Notes: a model not told the origin generated them from the sequence alone. DNA of 64,000 bases from Pseudoalteromonas sp. A601 (GCF_002165575.1 NZ_MXQF01000007.1:1-64000); one strand, 5' to 3'. Shown: positions 18,498-29,686, counted from the stretch's first letter. Numbers and translations: made by a program.

Positions 18498-18543
18498 AAT
18501 TACCCATAAAAAAAGCGCCGAGGCGCTTTTTTTATGGGTAATT
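18498..18543. terminator. Bidirectional intrinsic terminator
   Basis: A perfect 22-base inverted repeat around a 2-base centre, with core GCGCC/GGCGC flanked by A7 and T7 tracts. It serves the plus-strand gene before it and slyD on the minus strand. Confidence 0.95.
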
Positions 18544-18547
18544 GTGA

Positions 18548-19033
18548 TTAATGCTCGTGACCACAGCCACCTTCACCATGTACATGGCCATGAGCAAGCT
18601 CATCAGCCGTTGCGTCACGCACTTCGAGGATTTCGACGTCAAAGTTTAACGTAATACCTGCAAGTGGGTTGTTACCATCTACGATGACTTCTTCATCTTG
18701 AATATCGATGATCATAACTGATTGGTCGCCGTCATCTGTTGTTGCACGAAATTGCATACCAACCTCAATTTCCATACCTTCAAACATAGATTTAGGCACT
18801 GCTTGCATTAATTCATCATGACGTTCGCCATAGCCGTTTTCAGGCTCAACAGTAACACTAAGTGTATCACCTGCTTGCTTGCCCTGTAGCGCATCTTCTA
18901 GGCCTTGGATTAAGTACCCAGTACCAACGATAAAAATGAGTGGCTCGCCATCAAATGAATTATCGATAGAGTTATTTTCATTATCCGTTACTGAATAATG
19001 CATTTTTACCACTTTGTTTGTTGCAATGAGCAT
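18548..19033 (-). CDS. slyD: FKBP-type peptidyl-prolyl isomerase, SlyD family
   Basis: 161 residues. The FKBP core (EPLIFIVGTGYLIQGLEDAL) carries an inserted IF chaperone domain (about 70-125), the SlyD arrangement. The C-terminus is a His/Cys/Gly-rich tail (HGHVHGEGGCGHEH) that binds nickel in known SlyD proteins. SlyD speeds prolyl isomerisation, acts as a chaperone and supplies nickel for hydrogenase maturation where that exists. ATG 19033 is chosen because AGGA is 6 bases upstream of it; the ATG at 19039 directly abuts AGGA. It ends at the bidirectional terminator. Confidence 0.92.
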   Translation of the reverse strand: MLIATNKVVKMHYSVTDNENNSIDNSFDGEPLIFIVGTGYLIQGLEDALQGKQAGDTLSVTVEPENGYGERHDELMQAVPKSMFEGMEIEVGMQFRATTDDGDQSVMIIDIQDEEVIVDGNNPLAGITLNFDVEILEVRDATADELAHGHVHGEGGCGHEH

Positions 19034-19045
19034 AGTCATTCCTAT

Positions 19046-19957
19046 TTATTCGTCTTCTAGAGAGTAGGGTAGAGGCTGGATTGTGAGCTCTACCTGCGGT
19101 TCATGTTTTACACGCAGTGATTGACTAGGTTCACTGTCGTTTGGCAACACAACAAGGCCATAAAAAGTATTCGTGTGTTTATTGTAGGCTTGGCTAATTA
19201 ATTTTCCAGCACGACGCCAGTTCTCCCCTACTTGGGTTTCTAAATCAAGCTCAGCAAAGGTACCTTCACTTGGGCCTGATACAATAAACATGGCGCGTTT
19301 GTTCTTGCCAAGGTATTTCATGCGGGCTACGGTTTCTTGCCCGGTGTAACAGCCTTTACGAAAGCTAATGCCACCTATCGCTTGTAGGTTAACCATTTGC
19401 GGCACATATTCACCAATCGCTGCTCGGTTAAGCGCTGGCTCACCAGCTAAAATTGCATGCTGTTGCCATAACGCATCATCGTCTAGACAAGTAATGTCTT
19501 GCGATAGAGAAAAGTCACTGTCTACCATTAATAAAATACGATTGTCTGCTAATTTAAGTGCTTTACCAGCGCTAAAGTCACATGCCGTTGCGTCTGGTGC
19601 AAACTCTATTGCTAATTCATTTTGCACTTGCGTTAAGTCATCGCCAAGTAAACCAATGAGTTGTAAAGGTGATTGCTGGATTTCAACGTTTGAAAAAACC
19701 GCATATTTTTTCAATTCGCTTAAAGACTGCTCTACTTCGTGTGCTGTGGCTGCAAGATAGAAATTATCTTGATGAGAAAATAACTTAGCAACACTCCAAA
19801 GCTTACCCTTAGCATTACAGTGTCCAGCCCACAAAAAGTTATCTTGCTTGAGCAGGTTTAAGTCCTGGGTAATTTGGCCATGAAGGTAAGCGAGTTTATC
19901 AACCCCACTTATACTGATTAGCTTATGTGATAAAGGACATGCATATACAGTGGACAT
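19046..19957 (-). CDS. ygfZ: YgfZ folate-dependent Fe-S/tRNA-modification factor
   Basis: 303 residues. The family signature KGCYTGQE with its conserved Cys is at about residue 206. The fold is that of aminomethyltransferase-like (GcvT) folate-binding proteins. YgfZ helps maintain certain iron-sulfur enzymes, including MiaB, which methylthiolates tRNA. It lies divergent from sdhE, a pairing known in gammaproteobacteria, and 12 bases upstream of slyD on the same strand. No terminator separates it from slyD, so cotranscription is possible. Confidence 0.92.
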   Translation of the reverse strand: MSTVYACPLSHKLISISGVDKLAYLHGQITQDLNLLKQDNFLWAGHCNAKGKLWSVAKLFSHQDNFYLAATAHEVEQSLSELKKYAVFSNVEIQQSPLQLIGLLGDDLTQVQNELAIEFAPDATACDFSAGKALKLADNRILLMVDSDFSLSQDITCLDDDALWQQHAILAGEPALNRAAIGEYVPQMVNLQAIGGISFRKGCYTGQETVARMKYLGKNKRAMFIVSGPSEGTFAELDLETQVGENWRRAGKLISQAYNKHTNTFYGLVVLPNDSEPSQSLRVKHEPQVELTIQPLPYSLEDE

Positions 19958-20131
19958 AAAAACCTTCTTTGCGAGAAATTGAGATGCTTATAATAACGTA
20001 GATGATGCTATGGGTATAGATGCAGCTAAATGATATGTCAGCGTATTGGAATTATTTAGTGAGTGTTATTTAAAGCTGTTTATTCAGAGGTAATTTGGTA
20101 AACTCAATAGCAACTAAGTACGAGGTAAAAA

Positions 20132-20383
20132 ATGACTGAAATTCATAGTAAAGCACGTATTCGATGGGCTTGTCGCCGTGGTATGTTAGAACTTGATGTA
20201 TTGTTTATGCCATTTGTTGAAGAAGCGTTTGATTCATTATCTGCACAACAACAAGCAGTATTTCAGCGTTTATTAGAAGCGGACGATCCTGATTTGTTTG
20301 CTTGGTTTATGGGCCATCAAGAATGTAAAGATCCAGAACTTAAGCAAATGGTGAACCTTATTTTAGACCGAGTTCGTGTATAG
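20132..20383 (+). CDS. sdhE: SdhE FAD assembly factor
   Basis: 83 residues containing the flavinylation motif RWACRRGMLELD (about 10-21). SdhE promotes covalent attachment of FAD to SdhA of succinate dehydrogenase and to FrdA. GAGG lies about 8 bases upstream of the ATG. It overlaps ygfX by 8 bases, the usual sdhE-ygfX operon, and is divergent from ygfZ. Confidence 0.95.
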   Translation: MTEIHSKARIRWACRRGMLELDVLFMPFVEEAFDSLSAQQQAVFQRLLEADDPDLFAWFMGHQECKDPELKQMVNLILDRVRV

Positions 20384-20780
20384 ATTTACATTGACGAATA
20401 ATAAAGCAGACCACGCCCCTTTAGTGGTCTGCTTTAGCCTGTTTGCATTTTTTTCTGCCGCCTTTCTTACAACACCCTTGGGGCAAATTGCCAGTGTTAT
20501 TGTCACAGGCATTACTGGCTACATAACTTGGCTTTACTTTAAGCGTTTACACCCACTGCGTGGTACGATAATTTTAGATTTACCACATTGTCATTTTATA
20601 AATTTTGAGCAAGAAATTAAGGGCAAAATAAGTGCGAAAAGTCGAGCTTATCAACACTGTGTTTGGCTTTATATTGAAGGGTTTGCAGCTTCCCACTGGC
20701 TGGTGATTAATGCCAGTGGGGTCGATGAGCAAAACTTTATCAGGCTCAAACGCGCAATTATTGCTAGCTCTAAGCTTTAG
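20376..20780 (+). CDS. ygfX: YgfX (CptA-like) inner-membrane protein
   Basis: 134 residues. Two hydrophobic segments (about 15-33 and 37-53) are followed by a soluble domain with [22 protein letters not shown], matching YgfX. In Escherichia coli YgfX was reported as a toxin that affects FtsZ and MreB, with SdhE as its partner; the toxin role is debated. The GTG start at 20376 lies within the end of sdhE (overlap GTGTATAG), which points to translational coupling; a TTG at 20391 is an alternative. The 3' end overlaps the convergent nadB by 11 bases. Confidence 0.8.
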   Translation: MYRFTLTNNKADHAPLVVCFSLFAFFSAAFLTTPLGQIASVIVTGITGYITWLYFKRLHPLRGTIILDLPHCHFINFEQEIKGKISAKSRAYQHCVWLYIEGFAASHWLVINASGVDEQNFIRLKRAIIASSKL

Positions 20781-22380
20781 CTGGGGTTAAAACTGTTGGC
20801 TTTGGGTCGCCACTTTGTTCGGGGTAGTCAATGGTATAGTGTAGACCGCGACTTTCTTTACGCTCCATCGCACTGCGTATGATTAATTCAGCTACTTGCA
20901 CTAAGTTTCTTAACTCGAGTAAGTTATTGGTGACTCTAAAATTTGCATAATAATCATGAATTTCTTGTTGTAATAATTCAACGCGATGCAATGCCCGTTC
21001 CAAGCGTTTTGTTGATCTAACAATGCCTACATAATCCCACATAAATAGGCGCAACTCATGCCAGTTATGTGTTATCACCACTTCTTCGTCAGAATTCGTT
21101 ACGCGGCTTTCATCCCATTGCGGTAAAGCTTGCTGAGGCGGGCTGCTAGCAAGTTTTGCAAGAATATCTTTTGCTGCGGCATGGGCAAATACAATACACT
21201 CTAGCAGTGAGTTACTTGCCATTCGGTTTGCACCATGTAAGCCAGTGTACGCTACTTCGCCAACGGCATATAAATTGGCTAAATCTGTTTTACCGTTAAA
21301 GTCGGTCATTACACCGCCACAGGTATAGTGCGCTGCGGGAACCACAGGGATCGGCTCTTTGGTGATATCTAAACCTACACTTAAACACTTTGCGTAAATG
21401 GTAGGGAAGTGTTCAATTATAAAGTCTTTCTCTTTATGGCTGATATCTAAATAAACACAATTTGCACCGAGGCGTTTCATTTCAAAGTCGATTGCGCGGG
21501 CTACAATATCGCGTGGGGCAAGCTCTTCACGTTCATCAAAATCTTTCATAAAGCGAGTACCATCAGGGCGTTTTAAATAAGCCCCTTCGCCTCGCATAGC
21601 TTCAGTGATTAAGAAGTTTTGTAGTTCAGGGTGGTATAAGCTCGTTGGATGAAATTGATTAAACTCCATGTTTGCAACTCTACAGCCTGCGCGCCATGCC
21701 ATAGCGATACCATCACCACTAGATACATCAGGGTTTGACGTATATAAATACACCTTGCTGGCACCACCTGTTGCTAAAGCAACGAATTTAGCAGCAATAG
21801 TTTCAACACGTTTAGCACGTCGATTCCACATGTAAACGCCGTGAATGTGATCGCCCGCGTTACCTAACTTTTTATCTCCAATTAGGTCAATTGCATTATA
21901 TTGTTCAAGCAAAGTAATTTTAGGGTGGGCTTGTACTTGGCTAATTAACGTCGTTTGTACTGCGCGACCAGTGGCATCCGCGGCATGTAAAATGCGACGG
22001 TGGCTATGTCCGCCTTCGCGGGTTAAATGAAAGCGTTCTTTGCCCTTGCTGTCAAACTCCATATCAAATGGCACGCCTTGTTCAATTAGCCATTTTAAGC
22101 AATCGGGGGCATTGCTTGCAGTGTAATGGACGACTTTTCGGTCGCATAAACCCCCACCGGCATCTAGTGTATCTTGTACATGAGACTCGATACTGTCGTT
22201 CTTTTTATCGAATACAGCAGCGATACCACCTTGTGCGTATAGCGTGGAACCTTCTTTTAACTCACCTTTACTAATTACAGTAACTTTACAATGATTTGCT
22301 AATGAAAGTGCCAGAGAAAGTCCGGCAGCGCCGCTGCCAATTATGACAACGTCAGTGGCGTGGTGTTTATTTTGGTTCAT
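20770..22380 (-). CDS. nadB: L-aspartate oxidase
   Basis: 536 residues. An N-terminal FAD-binding motif ([15 protein letters not shown], about 11-25), the substrate-loop segment [16 protein letters not shown], the active-site stretch [12 protein letters not shown] and the FAD contact [16 protein letters not shown] are all present. The enzyme oxidises L-aspartate to iminoaspartate in the first step of de novo NAD synthesis; NadA uses the product. It is divergent from rpoE, as in Escherichia coli. The 3' end overlaps ygfX by 11 bases on the opposite strand. Confidence 0.97.
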   Translation of the reverse strand: MNQNKHHATDVVIIGSGAAGLSLALSLANHCKVTVISKGELKEGSTLYAQGGIAAVFDKKNDSIESHVQDTLDAGGGLCDRKVVHYTASNAPDCLKWLIEQGVPFDMEFDSKGKERFHLTREGGHSHRRILHAADATGRAVQTTLISQVQAHPKITLLEQYNAIDLIGDKKLGNAGDHIHGVYMWNRRAKRVETIAAKFVALATGGASKVYLYTSNPDVSSGDGIAMAWRAGCRVANMEFNQFHPTSLYHPELQNFLITEAMRGEGAYLKRPDGTRFMKDFDEREELAPRDIVARAIDFEMKRLGANCVYLDISHKEKDFIIEHFPTIYAKCLSVGLDITKEPIPVVPAAHYTCGGVMTDFNGKTDLANLYAVGEVAYTGLHGANRMASNSLLECIVFAHAAAKDILAKLASSPPQQALPQWDESRVTNSDEEVVITHNWHELRLFMWDYVGIVRSTKRLERALHRVELLQQEIHDYYANFRVTNNLLELRNLVQVAELIIRSAMERKESRGLHYTIDYPEQSGDPKPTVLTPAKA

Positions 22381-22554
22381 GTCCGTGGTCTTTGCGGTTA
22401 CAATGCTCTAGGATACTAATTTAAGTAATTGGTACGAGCAATCAATATTATTGTGATAAGCGTATATGTATCATATTTTGACATGACACTATTAGTGATT
22501 TTCAACTTTTACGTATTTATTTATGCGCTATTTTATAAAAAAATAATATTAAAT

Positions 22555-22581
22555 GAACTTTTCATTCATGCCTCAGTCAGA
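22555..22581 (+). promoter_or_regulatory. Sigma-E promoter of the rpoE-rseABC operon
   Basis: GAACTT (22555-22560) and TCAGA (22577-22581) are separated by 16 bases, close to the known sigma-E consensus GAACTT-N16-TCTGA. It lies about 65 bases upstream of the rpoE ATG. The operon is therefore likely self-activated, as in Escherichia coli. Confidence 0.85.
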
Positions 22582-22647
22582 GTATTTGTAAACAATGGCT
22601 AAGATATGAATAACAAGTAATAACTAGATATAGGAGTACCGGCTCGA

Positions 22648-23229
22648 ATGAGCGAGCAGGATTTAGATTTAGCGCTAGTAAAAAGGGTTCAACAAGGCGA
22701 TAAAAATGCCTTTAACCTATTAGTAAAGAAGTATCAGAATAAAATAGCCGGTTTGATCTCTCGTTATGTTTCAAATCAGGGTGATATTGCTGATGTGGCA
22801 CAAGAAGCTTTTATTAAAGCGTATCGTGCACTTCCGAACTTTCGTGGAGATAGCGCCTTTTATACTTGGTTATACCGTATCGCTGTTAATTGTGCTAAAA
22901 ATTACTTAGTGGCTCAAGGCCGTAAACCGCCAGCAAATGATGTAGACGCTGATGAAGCTGAGTTTTATGACGGCGCGGATGCAATGCGTTCTAACGCATC
23001 ACCTGAGAATTTATTATTAAGCGACGAAGTTCGCGCTGTAATATTTAACACGATTGATAGTTTGCCTGAAGATCTTAAAACCGCGATCACCTTACGAGAA
23101 ATCGAGGGGATGAGCTATGAAGAAATAGCCGTGGTAATGGATTGCCCAGTCGGGACGGTGCGTTCACGTATATTCCGTGCCCGTGAAGCAATTGATAACA
23201 AATTAAACCCATTAATAGGCGAGTCTTAA
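22648..23229 (+). CDS. rpoE: Extracytoplasmic stress sigma factor RpoE
   Basis: 193 residues with sigma region 2 (FNLLVKKYQNKIAGLISRY and DVAQEAFIKAYRALPNFRG, about 20-75) and region 4 (LREIEGMSYEEIAVVMDCPVGTVRSRIFRAREAI, landmarks LREIEGMSYEEIA and VGTVRSRIF). It directs transcription of envelope-stress genes. RseA holds it at the membrane until outer-membrane protein folding fails. AGGAG precedes the ATG. rseA, rseB and rseC follow in the standard order. Confidence 0.97.
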   Translation: MSEQDLDLALVKRVQQGDKNAFNLLVKKYQNKIAGLISRYVSNQGDIADVAQEAFIKAYRALPNFRGDSAFYTWLYRIAVNCAKNYLVAQGRKPPANDVDADEAEFYDGADAMRSNASPENLLLSDEVRAVIFNTIDSLPEDLKTAITLREIEGMSYEEIAVVMDCPVGTVRSRIFRAREAIDNKLNPLIGES

Positions 23230-23230
23230 T

Positions 23231-23836
23231 ATGACAAAAGCACACGTTAACAAGTTGGATAATCAAGACTTATCCGCATTACTTGACGGCGAACAACTCT
23301 TAACAAACGAAGAGCTTGCTGCGCAAGATACTAAAACCTTAGGGCGCTACGCGTTAATAGGTGATGTAATGCGTGCTGAGTCAGAAGACGCTTTTGTGCT
23401 CGATATTAGCGACAGTGTTGCTAAAGCATTAGAAAGTGAACCTGTTTATGCTGATTTTAACCAAAAGCAAGATGCACAAGTTGCTGCCACTGGCACTGAC
23501 AATGTTGTTGCTTTTAATTGGCGTAAACCAGTTGCACAGCTTGCCATTGCAGCAAGTGTCGCTATGTTTGCAATTGTTGGGGTGCAAACGCTACCTCAAG
23601 GTGAGGACTCACCTGCTAATGAAATTCCAATACTGCAAAGTACACCGTTAACCGGGGTTGCTTCTCCAGTGAGCTATTCGTCAGAGCCAGCCCTTGAAAA
23701 TGCAGAGCAGGGTTTACGTGAATTACAGCAGCAACGTATTGGTGCATTAGTTTTAGAGCATCAACGTCAAGCACGCGTTGCATATTCACTTGAAAAGGCT
23801 CACACTAAGGGGCAAGCTGAAGAGGAAAAAAACTAA
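23231..23836 (+). CDS. rseA: Anti-sigma-E factor RseA
   Basis: 201 residues. The cytoplasmic N-terminal domain (LDNQDLSALLDGEQL, about 9-23, with RYALIGDVMR) binds sigma-E. One membrane segment (about 98-113, AQLAIAASVAMFAIVGVQ) precedes a periplasmic domain that RseB covers. DegS and then RseP cut RseA under stress to release sigma-E. The start is one base after the rpoE stop. Confidence 0.95.
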   Translation: MTKAHVNKLDNQDLSALLDGEQLLTNEELAAQDTKTLGRYALIGDVMRAESEDAFVLDISDSVAKALESEPVYADFNQKQDAQVAATGTDNVVAFNWRKPVAQLAIAASVAMFAIVGVQTLPQGEDSPANEIPILQSTPLTGVASPVSYSSEPALENAEQGLRELQQQRIGALVLEHQRQARVAYSLEKAHTKGQAEEEKN

Positions 23837-23840
23837 TTAA

Positions 23841-24797
23841 ATGAAAGTAATTACTTTTATCTTGTCGTTGGTAATACTGGCCCCCGCCTATGCCAGCGAC
23901 GAACCCCCTGCAAAAGAGCTTTTGCTTAATATGGCTGAAGCCGTTCACAACCGTAATTTTGATGCGTCTTTTGTGGTTGTAAAAGGCAAGTCAATGGAAC
24001 CGTATCGTTGGTTACATGCCAAGCAAAATGAGACTGAACTAGAGCACTTAAGTTTACTTAACGGTGCAGGGCTTGAAATGGTCCGAATCGATGATCAAGT
24101 AACGTACTTTGAACCGCAGTCAGCGCCTTATTCAATCGCAACAGATTCAATAGCAGGTCCAATTCCTGAAGTGCTTTTTAAAGATATTGAACGTTTGAGT
24201 AAAGAATATGACTTTGTACTGGGTGGTAAAGGGCGCATAGCAGGACGAGCAGCACAACTAGTGCGTATTGAATCAAAAGATGAATTTAAGTTTAACTATT
24301 GGCTTTGGATAGATGCTGAGTCGTCATTACTTTTAAAATCAGCCTATGTAAATCAAGCTGGTGAAATGCTGGAGCAACTACAGTTAACACATATAAGCGT
24401 GACCGAAGAGCCAGCGCCACTATTGCTCGAAATGCTTAATCGTGATTTCCCGACTCCCTTACCAAGTAATGCTGTTGCGCAAGAGCAACCCAATGTTGCG
24501 AGTAATAATTGGCAAATAGGTTGGCTACCAGATGGCTTTAGCTTACTAAAATCTGATAGACATAAGCTTGACCTAAATAATGAATTAACCGACTACTATT
24601 TATATTCAGATGGCTTTGTTGAAGTATCTGTATTTGTGCAGCGCCCGTTACCAGGACGCAGGCCTAGTGGCTCTTTATCATCTGGAGCGACTACAATTTA
24701 TGTGCATAATGCAGGTAGTTTTGATGTGTCAGTGGTGGGTAATATCCCCGCTATGACAGCAAAAGCAATTGCAGAATCAGTCGCACGGCCACTTTAA
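23841..24797 (+). CDS. rseB: Sigma-E regulator RseB
   Basis: 318 residues with a signal peptide (MKVITFILSLVILAPAYA) and two periplasmic lobes, the first a LolA-like lipid-sensing barrel, the second from about 215 on (NWQIGWLPDGF). RseB binds periplasmic RseA and protects it from DegS until off-pathway lipopolysaccharide displaces it. It begins 4 bases after rseA. Confidence 0.95.
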   Translation: MKVITFILSLVILAPAYASDEPPAKELLLNMAEAVHNRNFDASFVVVKGKSMEPYRWLHAKQNETELEHLSLLNGAGLEMVRIDDQVTYFEPQSAPYSIATDSIAGPIPEVLFKDIERLSKEYDFVLGGKGRIAGRAAQLVRIESKDEFKFNYWLWIDAESSLLLKSAYVNQAGEMLEQLQLTHISVTEEPAPLLLEMLNRDFPTPLPSNAVAQEQPNVASNNWQIGWLPDGFSLLKSDRHKLDLNNELTDYYLYSDGFVEVSVFVQRPLPGRRPSGSLSSGATTIYVHNAGSFDVSVVGNIPAMTAKAIAESVARPL

Positions 24798-24803
24798 AAC
24801 CTC

Positions 24804-25253
24804 ATGATTGAACAAACGCTTACCGTGGTGTCTATTACAGGCACCATTGCTCATTTAGAAGCCCAACAAAAAAAGGCCTGCGAAGGCTGTAATGGACGTT
24901 GTGGTTCACAAGTTTTTGGTAAACTATTCGGCACTGCAAAAAAAACGTTCCCGTATCAATTCGACATCCCAGTCCAAGTTGGGCAAAAAATAACCTTGGC
25001 TTTAGATGACAGGCACATGGTTAAACATGCTTTTGCCGTGTATATGTTACCTTTGTTATTAAGTATGCTATTTGCTTTGCTTGCTAGTGAATTATTTAAA
25101 GCCGCAGAGTGGATACAAATAATTGCCGCTGTAGGCGGTGGCATAACAGGCTTTGGGATTGCTAAAAGTCGGGTCAAAAGTCTAAAGCACGATATAAAAG
25201 TAATAAAAATTCACCCAATTAGCCTCCCTTTAACTCAAATAGATGGTGATTGA
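24804..25253 (+). CDS. rseC: RseC family membrane protein
   Basis: 149 residues. The N-terminus has a Cys cluster (KKACEGCNGRCGSQVFG) that could bind a metal or an Fe-S cluster. Two membrane segments are at about 76-95 and 100-117. RseC modulates sigma-E mildly in Escherichia coli, and relatives act in SoxR reduction (RsxAB partners). It is the last gene of the operon. A weak hairpin (AAGCC to GGCTT, 25253-25280) lies between it and lepA. Confidence 0.92.
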   Translation: MIEQTLTVVSITGTIAHLEAQQKKACEGCNGRCGSQVFGKLFGTAKKTFPYQFDIPVQVGQKITLALDDRHMVKHAFAVYMLPLLLSMLFALLASELFKAAEWIQIIAAVGGGITGFGIAKSRVKSLKHDIKVIKIHPISLPLTQIDGD

Positions 25254-25322
25254 AGCCAATTAAATGTAAAATTGCGGCTTTATACACTTAGTCCATTAAA
25301 ATAGAAGTTTAGAATCCAGTTT

Positions 25323-27110
25323 ATGAAGCATATCCGTAATTTTTCGATCATCGCCCATATTGACCACGGTAAATCGACCCTTTCTGATCGTTTGATCCAA
25401 GTTTGTGGTGGCCTAACCGACCGTGAAATGCAAAAGCAAGTATTGGATTCAATGGACATTGAGCGTGAACGTGGTATTACCATTAAAGCGCAAAGTGTTA
25501 CCCTAAATTATAAAGCTAATGATGGTGAGACCTACCAGTTAAACTTTATCGATACACCAGGGCACGTTGACTTCACTTATGAAGTATCGCGTTCACTTGC
25601 CGCTTGTGAAGGTGCATTACTGGTTGTTGATGCAGGGCAAGGCGTAGAAGCGCAAACATTAGCAAATTGCTACACTGCGATAGAGATGGACTTAGAAGTT
25701 ATTCCGGTGCTCAATAAAATTGATTTACCGCAAGCTGATCCACTACGTGTAGCTGAAGAAATTGAAGATATTATTGGTATTGATGCTTTAGATGCAGTGC
25801 AATGTAGTGCTAAAACAGGTGTTGGTATTGCCGAAGTGTTAGAAATGATTGTAAAGGATGTCCCGCCGCCAGAAGGCGACAAGGATGCACCGTTACAAGC
25901 ATTGATCATCGATTCATGGTTTGACCCATACCAAGGTGTTGTATCGCTTGTTCGTATTAAGCACGGCGAGTTACGTGCTGGCGATAAAATAAAGATTATG
26001 TCGAATGAGCAAGTACATATTGCCGATCACGTGGGTATATTTACACCAAAACAAACAAATACAGGTGTACTTAAAACCGGTGAAGTTGGCTTTGTAATTG
26101 CGGGTATCAAAGAGATTCATGGTGCACCAGTAGGTGACACAATTACGCATCAGAAAAATGCTGCACCTGCGCGTTTACCGGGTTTCCAGAAAATTAAACC
26201 ACAAGTTTATGCGGGTATGTTCCCAATTGCATCTGACGAGTATGAATCGTTCCGTGATGCGCTTAATAAATTAAGCCTAAACGATGCGTCACTGTTCTTT
26301 GAGCCAGAAAATTCAACAGCACTAGGCTTTGGTTTCCGTTGTGGTTTCTTAGGCATGTTGCACATGGAAATTATTCAAGAGCGTCTAGAGCGTGAATACG
26401 ATATTGATTTGATAACCACTGCACCAACGGTAATCTATGAAGTAGTGACTAAAGATGGTACAACGCAAATAGATAATCCGTCTGATTTACCGCCAGTAAA
26501 TGATATTTTAGAAATTCGTGAGCCCGTTGTTGAAGCAAATATTCTTGTGCCGCAAGAGTATTTAGGTAGTGTGATCACTTTATGTGTCGAAAAACGTGGC
26601 ATGCAAACAAAAATGAGTTATCACGGTAAGCAAGTTGCAGTGACATACGAACTACCTATGGCTGAAGTGGTCATGGACTTTTTTGATAAATTAAAATCAA
26701 CTAGTCGTGGTTTTGCCTCGCTTGATTATAACTTTAAACACTTCCAAGTGTCTGACATGGTACGTGTAGATATCTTAATCAATGGCGACAGAGTTGATGC
26801 CCTTGCTATTATTGTACACAGAGAAAGTGCGCAATCACGCGGACGTCAATTAGCCGATGCACTTAAAGAGCTTATTCCTCGCCAGATGTTTGATATTGCA
26901 ATTCAAGCTGCAATTGGTCAGCATGTTATTGCCCGTACGACAGTTAAGCAATTACGTAAAAATGTAATCGCTAAATGTTATGGTGGTGATGTAAGCCGTA
27001 AGAAGAAACTTCTTCAGAAACAAAAAGACGGTAAAAAGCGAATGAAGCAACTAGGTAATGTTGAGGTACCACAAGATGCGTTCTTAGCTATTCTTAAAGT
27101 TGGTAAATAA
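25323..27110 (+). CDS. lepA: Translation elongation factor 4 (LepA)
   Basis: 595 residues. GTPase motifs are AHIDHGKST (G1, about 11-19), ERGITIKAQ (G2), DTPGH (G3), NKIDLP (G4) and SAKTG (G5). Domains II, III and V resemble EF-G. The LepA-specific C-terminal domain with [20 protein letters not shown] is present. LepA acts on ribosomes, affecting initiation and ribosome assembly. It starts the lepA-lepB-rnc-era-recO-pdxJ gene block. Confidence 0.98.
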   Translation: MKHIRNFSIIAHIDHGKSTLSDRLIQVCGGLTDREMQKQVLDSMDIERERGITIKAQSVTLNYKANDGETYQLNFIDTPGHVDFTYEVSRSLAACEGALLVVDAGQGVEAQTLANCYTAIEMDLEVIPVLNKIDLPQADPLRVAEEIEDIIGIDALDAVQCSAKTGVGIAEVLEMIVKDVPPPEGDKDAPLQALIIDSWFDPYQGVVSLVRIKHGELRAGDKIKIMSNEQVHIADHVGIFTPKQTNTGVLKTGEVGFVIAGIKEIHGAPVGDTITHQKNAAPARLPGFQKIKPQVYAGMFPIASDEYESFRDALNKLSLNDASLFFEPENSTALGFGFRCGFLGMLHMEIIQERLEREYDIDLITTAPTVIYEVVTKDGTTQIDNPSDLPPVNDILEIREPVVEANILVPQEYLGSVITLCVEKRGMQTKMSYHGKQVAVTYELPMAEVVMDFFDKLKSTSRGFASLDYNFKHFQVSDMVRVDILINGDRVDALAIIVHRESAQSRGRQLADALKELIPRQMFDIAIQAAIGQHVIARTTVKQLRKNVIAKCYGGDVSRKKKLLQKQKDGKKRMKQLGNVEVPQDAFLAILKVGK

Positions 27111-27148
27111 GTTTAAAACCCAAGTTAGTAAGATAAAGGAATGAATGA

Positions 27149-28084
27149 ATGGCAGGTTATTTTTCAATATTTTTAGTGCTATTAACTTTAGGTTCGGGCT
27201 TAATCTGGTTAATTGATCATTTTATGTTTGCACCTAAAAGACAAGAGCGCTTAGCCTTGGCTACGAGTTCTGCAGGGGGCGAATTAGATGAAGAAACTGC
27301 ATCGTTGATTGCACCTGAGCCTACAATTACTGAAACGGCAAAGTCTATTTTTCCGATGATTGCAGCGATTACTATTTTTCGCTCGTTCTTATTTGAACCG
27401 TTTCAAATCCCGTCAGGCTCTATGATGCCAACCTTATTAGTTGGCGACTTTATCCTAGTACAAAAATACTCATACGGGGTAAAAGACCCGGTATGGCGTA
27501 CGCAACTGATGGATGTTGCTGAACCGGAACGTGGTGATATTGTAGTGTTTAAATACCCGCTTGATGAGCGTGTGGATTACATTAAACGTGCTATTGGTCT
27601 ACCAGGTGATAAAATAGTATACCGTAATAAACGCTTATACATTCAGCCTAATTGTGAGCAAGGACAAACTCAGCAAGGTGATTTATTGTGTAATGAGTTT
27701 AATAAGATTGATATGGAAATCATCAATCGTGACGAATTTAAGCAAGGCTCTATGGATTTAGTACGTTTAAATGAGAATTTAACAACACTAAACCATGATA
27801 TTTTAATCAACCCAGAAGCGCTTGAAATGAAAGGGCGCTACTATCAACAACCGGGTACACGTTCTGATGAATGGGTAGTACCGGCTGATCATTATTTTAT
27901 GATGGGTGATAACCGCGATAATAGCCAAGATAGTCGTGTGTGGGGCTTTGTACCAAAAGAAAACTTGGTGGGTAAAGCCGTCTTTATATGGATGAGTTTT
28001 GAATTTGATAATGGCCCAGATGACATTTTACCAGGCTGGGTTCCAACTGGAGTTCGTTTTGAACGCCTAGGTAATATTCAGTAA
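27149..28084 (+). CDS. lepB: Signal peptidase I
   Basis: 311 residues. An N-terminal membrane helix and a second one (about 66-82) anchor the enzyme. The catalytic Ser is in PSGSMMPTL (about 91-99) and the catalytic Lys in [11 protein letters not shown] (about 145). The box [17 protein letters not shown] is near the end. It removes signal peptides on the periplasmic face of the inner membrane. The gene starts about 40 bases after lepA, as in enterobacteria. Confidence 0.97.
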   Translation: MAGYFSIFLVLLTLGSGLIWLIDHFMFAPKRQERLALATSSAGGELDEETASLIAPEPTITETAKSIFPMIAAITIFRSFLFEPFQIPSGSMMPTLLVGDFILVQKYSYGVKDPVWRTQLMDVAEPERGDIVVFKYPLDERVDYIKRAIGLPGDKIVYRNKRLYIQPNCEQGQTQQGDLLCNEFNKIDMEIINRDEFKQGSMDLVRLNENLTTLNHDILINPEALEMKGRYYQQPGTRSDEWVVPADHYFMMGDNRDNSQDSRVWGFVPKENLVGKAVFIWMSFEFDNGPDDILPGWVPTGVRFERLGNIQ

Positions 28085-28086
28085 CA

Positions 28087-28764
28087 ATGAAAAAAAATGT
28101 AACAGAGTTATATAAAAAAATAGGGTATACGTTTACTGATCAAGGTTTACTTGAGCAGGCAATGACCCACCGCAGCCATAAAGGCCAGCATAATGAACGT
28201 TTAGAGTTTTTAGGTGACTCGATTCTAAGCTTCGTCATTGCCAATGCACTTTATAGCAAATTTCCAAAAGCCCGTGAAGGTGACTTAAGCCGTATGCGCT
28301 CTACTTTAGTGCGTGGGCAAACTCTGGCTGAGTTTGGCCTTGAATTTGGTTTAGGTGACTATTTACGTTTAGGTCCAGGTGAGCTTAAAAGTGGCGGTTT
28401 TAGACGCGAGTCTACACTGGCCGATGCCGTAGAAGCTATTATTGGTGCTGTATTCTTAGACTCCGGTATCGATGTATGTGGTGAGCTAATTTTACAATGG
28501 TATGAAGCGCGTCTTGATGCGATTTCTCCAGGTTTAAATCAAAAAGATCCTAAAACCTTACTACAAGAGTACCTTCAAGCCCGTAAATTATCACTGCCAG
28601 GCTATACTGTAGTGGATACTAAAGGCCAAGCACATAATCAAACATTCACGGTTGAATGTATTGTTGAAGGTATGGATAGCATTATCTCAGTAGGTAGCTC
28701 ACGTCGTAAAGCCGAGCAAAAAGCCGCTGAAAAAGCATTGAAGATACTAAAAAATGAATCTTGA
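28087..28764 (+). CDS. rnc: Ribonuclease III
   Basis: 225 residues. The catalytic signature [12 protein letters not shown] (about 37-48) and the second acidic site ([13 protein letters not shown]) are present, followed by a double-stranded RNA binding domain (about 155-225). The enzyme processes rRNA precursors and other double-stranded RNA. It begins 2 bases after lepB and overlaps era by 11 bases. An A8 run follows its ATG closely. Confidence 0.97.
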   Translation: MKKNVTELYKKIGYTFTDQGLLEQAMTHRSHKGQHNERLEFLGDSILSFVIANALYSKFPKAREGDLSRMRSTLVRGQTLAEFGLEFGLGDYLRLGPGELKSGGFRRESTLADAVEAIIGAVFLDSGIDVCGELILQWYEARLDAISPGLNQKDPKTLLQEYLQARKLSLPGYTVVDTKGQAHNQTFTVECIVEGMDSIISVGSSRRKAEQKAAEKALKILKNES

Positions 28765-29686
28765 TACATTGATCCAACCACATGAAGGTGAGCTTGATAC
28801 TTTTTGTGGCATGATAGCCATTGTTGGTCGTCCTAATGTCGGTAAATCAACCTTACTTAATGAGATCATTGAGCAAAAGGTAAGTATTACTTCGCGTAAG
28901 CCGCAAACAACACGTCACCGTATTATGGGTATTCATACAGAAGGTCAGCATCAAGCTGTTTATGTAGATACACCCGGATTGCACGTTGAGGAAAAGCGCG
29001 CCATTAACCGTTTAATGAACCGTGCAGCTTCAAGTTCGATTGGCGATGTTGAGCTCATTATTTTTGTGGTTGAAGGCACTCATTGGAATGCTGATGATGA
29101 GATGGTTCTTAATAAAGTGAGCCAAAGTGGCAAACCAGTATTATTAGTCATTAATAAAATTGACCAGGTTAAAGATCGTGACTTAGTACTTCCACATATG
29201 AAGTGGTTAGGCGATAAGTTTGATTTTGTAGGTATTATGCCAGTGTCAGCGACACAGGGTAAAAATATTAACTTGATCAAAGATGAAGTAACGAAACGCC
29301 TTCCACCGTGTGAATTTTATTTTCCGGATGACTATGTTACAGACCGTTCTATGCGCTTTATGGCAGCTGAAGTTATTCGTGAAAAGCTGATGCGCTTTAT
29401 GGGTGAGGAGCTACCTTACTCAGTGACTGTTGAAATAGAGCAGTTTAAGTGGCAAGACAATGGTGTTTGGCATATCAATGGCTTGATTTTGGTTGAGCGT
29501 GAAACACAAAAACGGATGGTTATAGGTAACAAAGGCGAAAAGCTAAAAGTTATTGGCCGTGAAGCACGCAAAGATCTTGAAGAAATGCTTGATAACAAAG
29601 TATTTTTAGAGCTTTGGGTAAAAGTAAAATCGGGTTGGGCTGATGATGAACGAGCCCTGCGCAGTTTAGGCTATGGTGAAGATTAA
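28754..29686 (+). CDS. era: GTPase Era
   Basis: 310 residues. The G1 loop is [12 protein letters not shown] (about 27-38), G3 is DTPGLH and G4 is NKIDQV. The C-terminal KH domain contains [21 protein letters not shown] (landmark IGNKGEKLK). Era binds the 3' end of 16S rRNA during small-subunit maturation. It overlaps rnc by 11 bases, so the two are translationally coupled. Confidence 0.97.
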   Translation: MNLDTLIQPHEGELDTFCGMIAIVGRPNVGKSTLLNEIIEQKVSITSRKPQTTRHRIMGIHTEGQHQAVYVDTPGLHVEEKRAINRLMNRAASSSIGDVELIIFVVEGTHWNADDEMVLNKVSQSGKPVLLVINKIDQVKDRDLVLPHMKWLGDKFDFVGIMPVSATQGKNINLIKDEVTKRLPPCEFYFPDDYVTDRSMRFMAAEVIREKLMRFMGEELPYSVTVEIEQFKWQDNGVWHINGLILVERETQKRMVIGNKGEKLKVIGREARKDLEEMLDNKVFLELWVKVKSGWADDERALRSLGYGED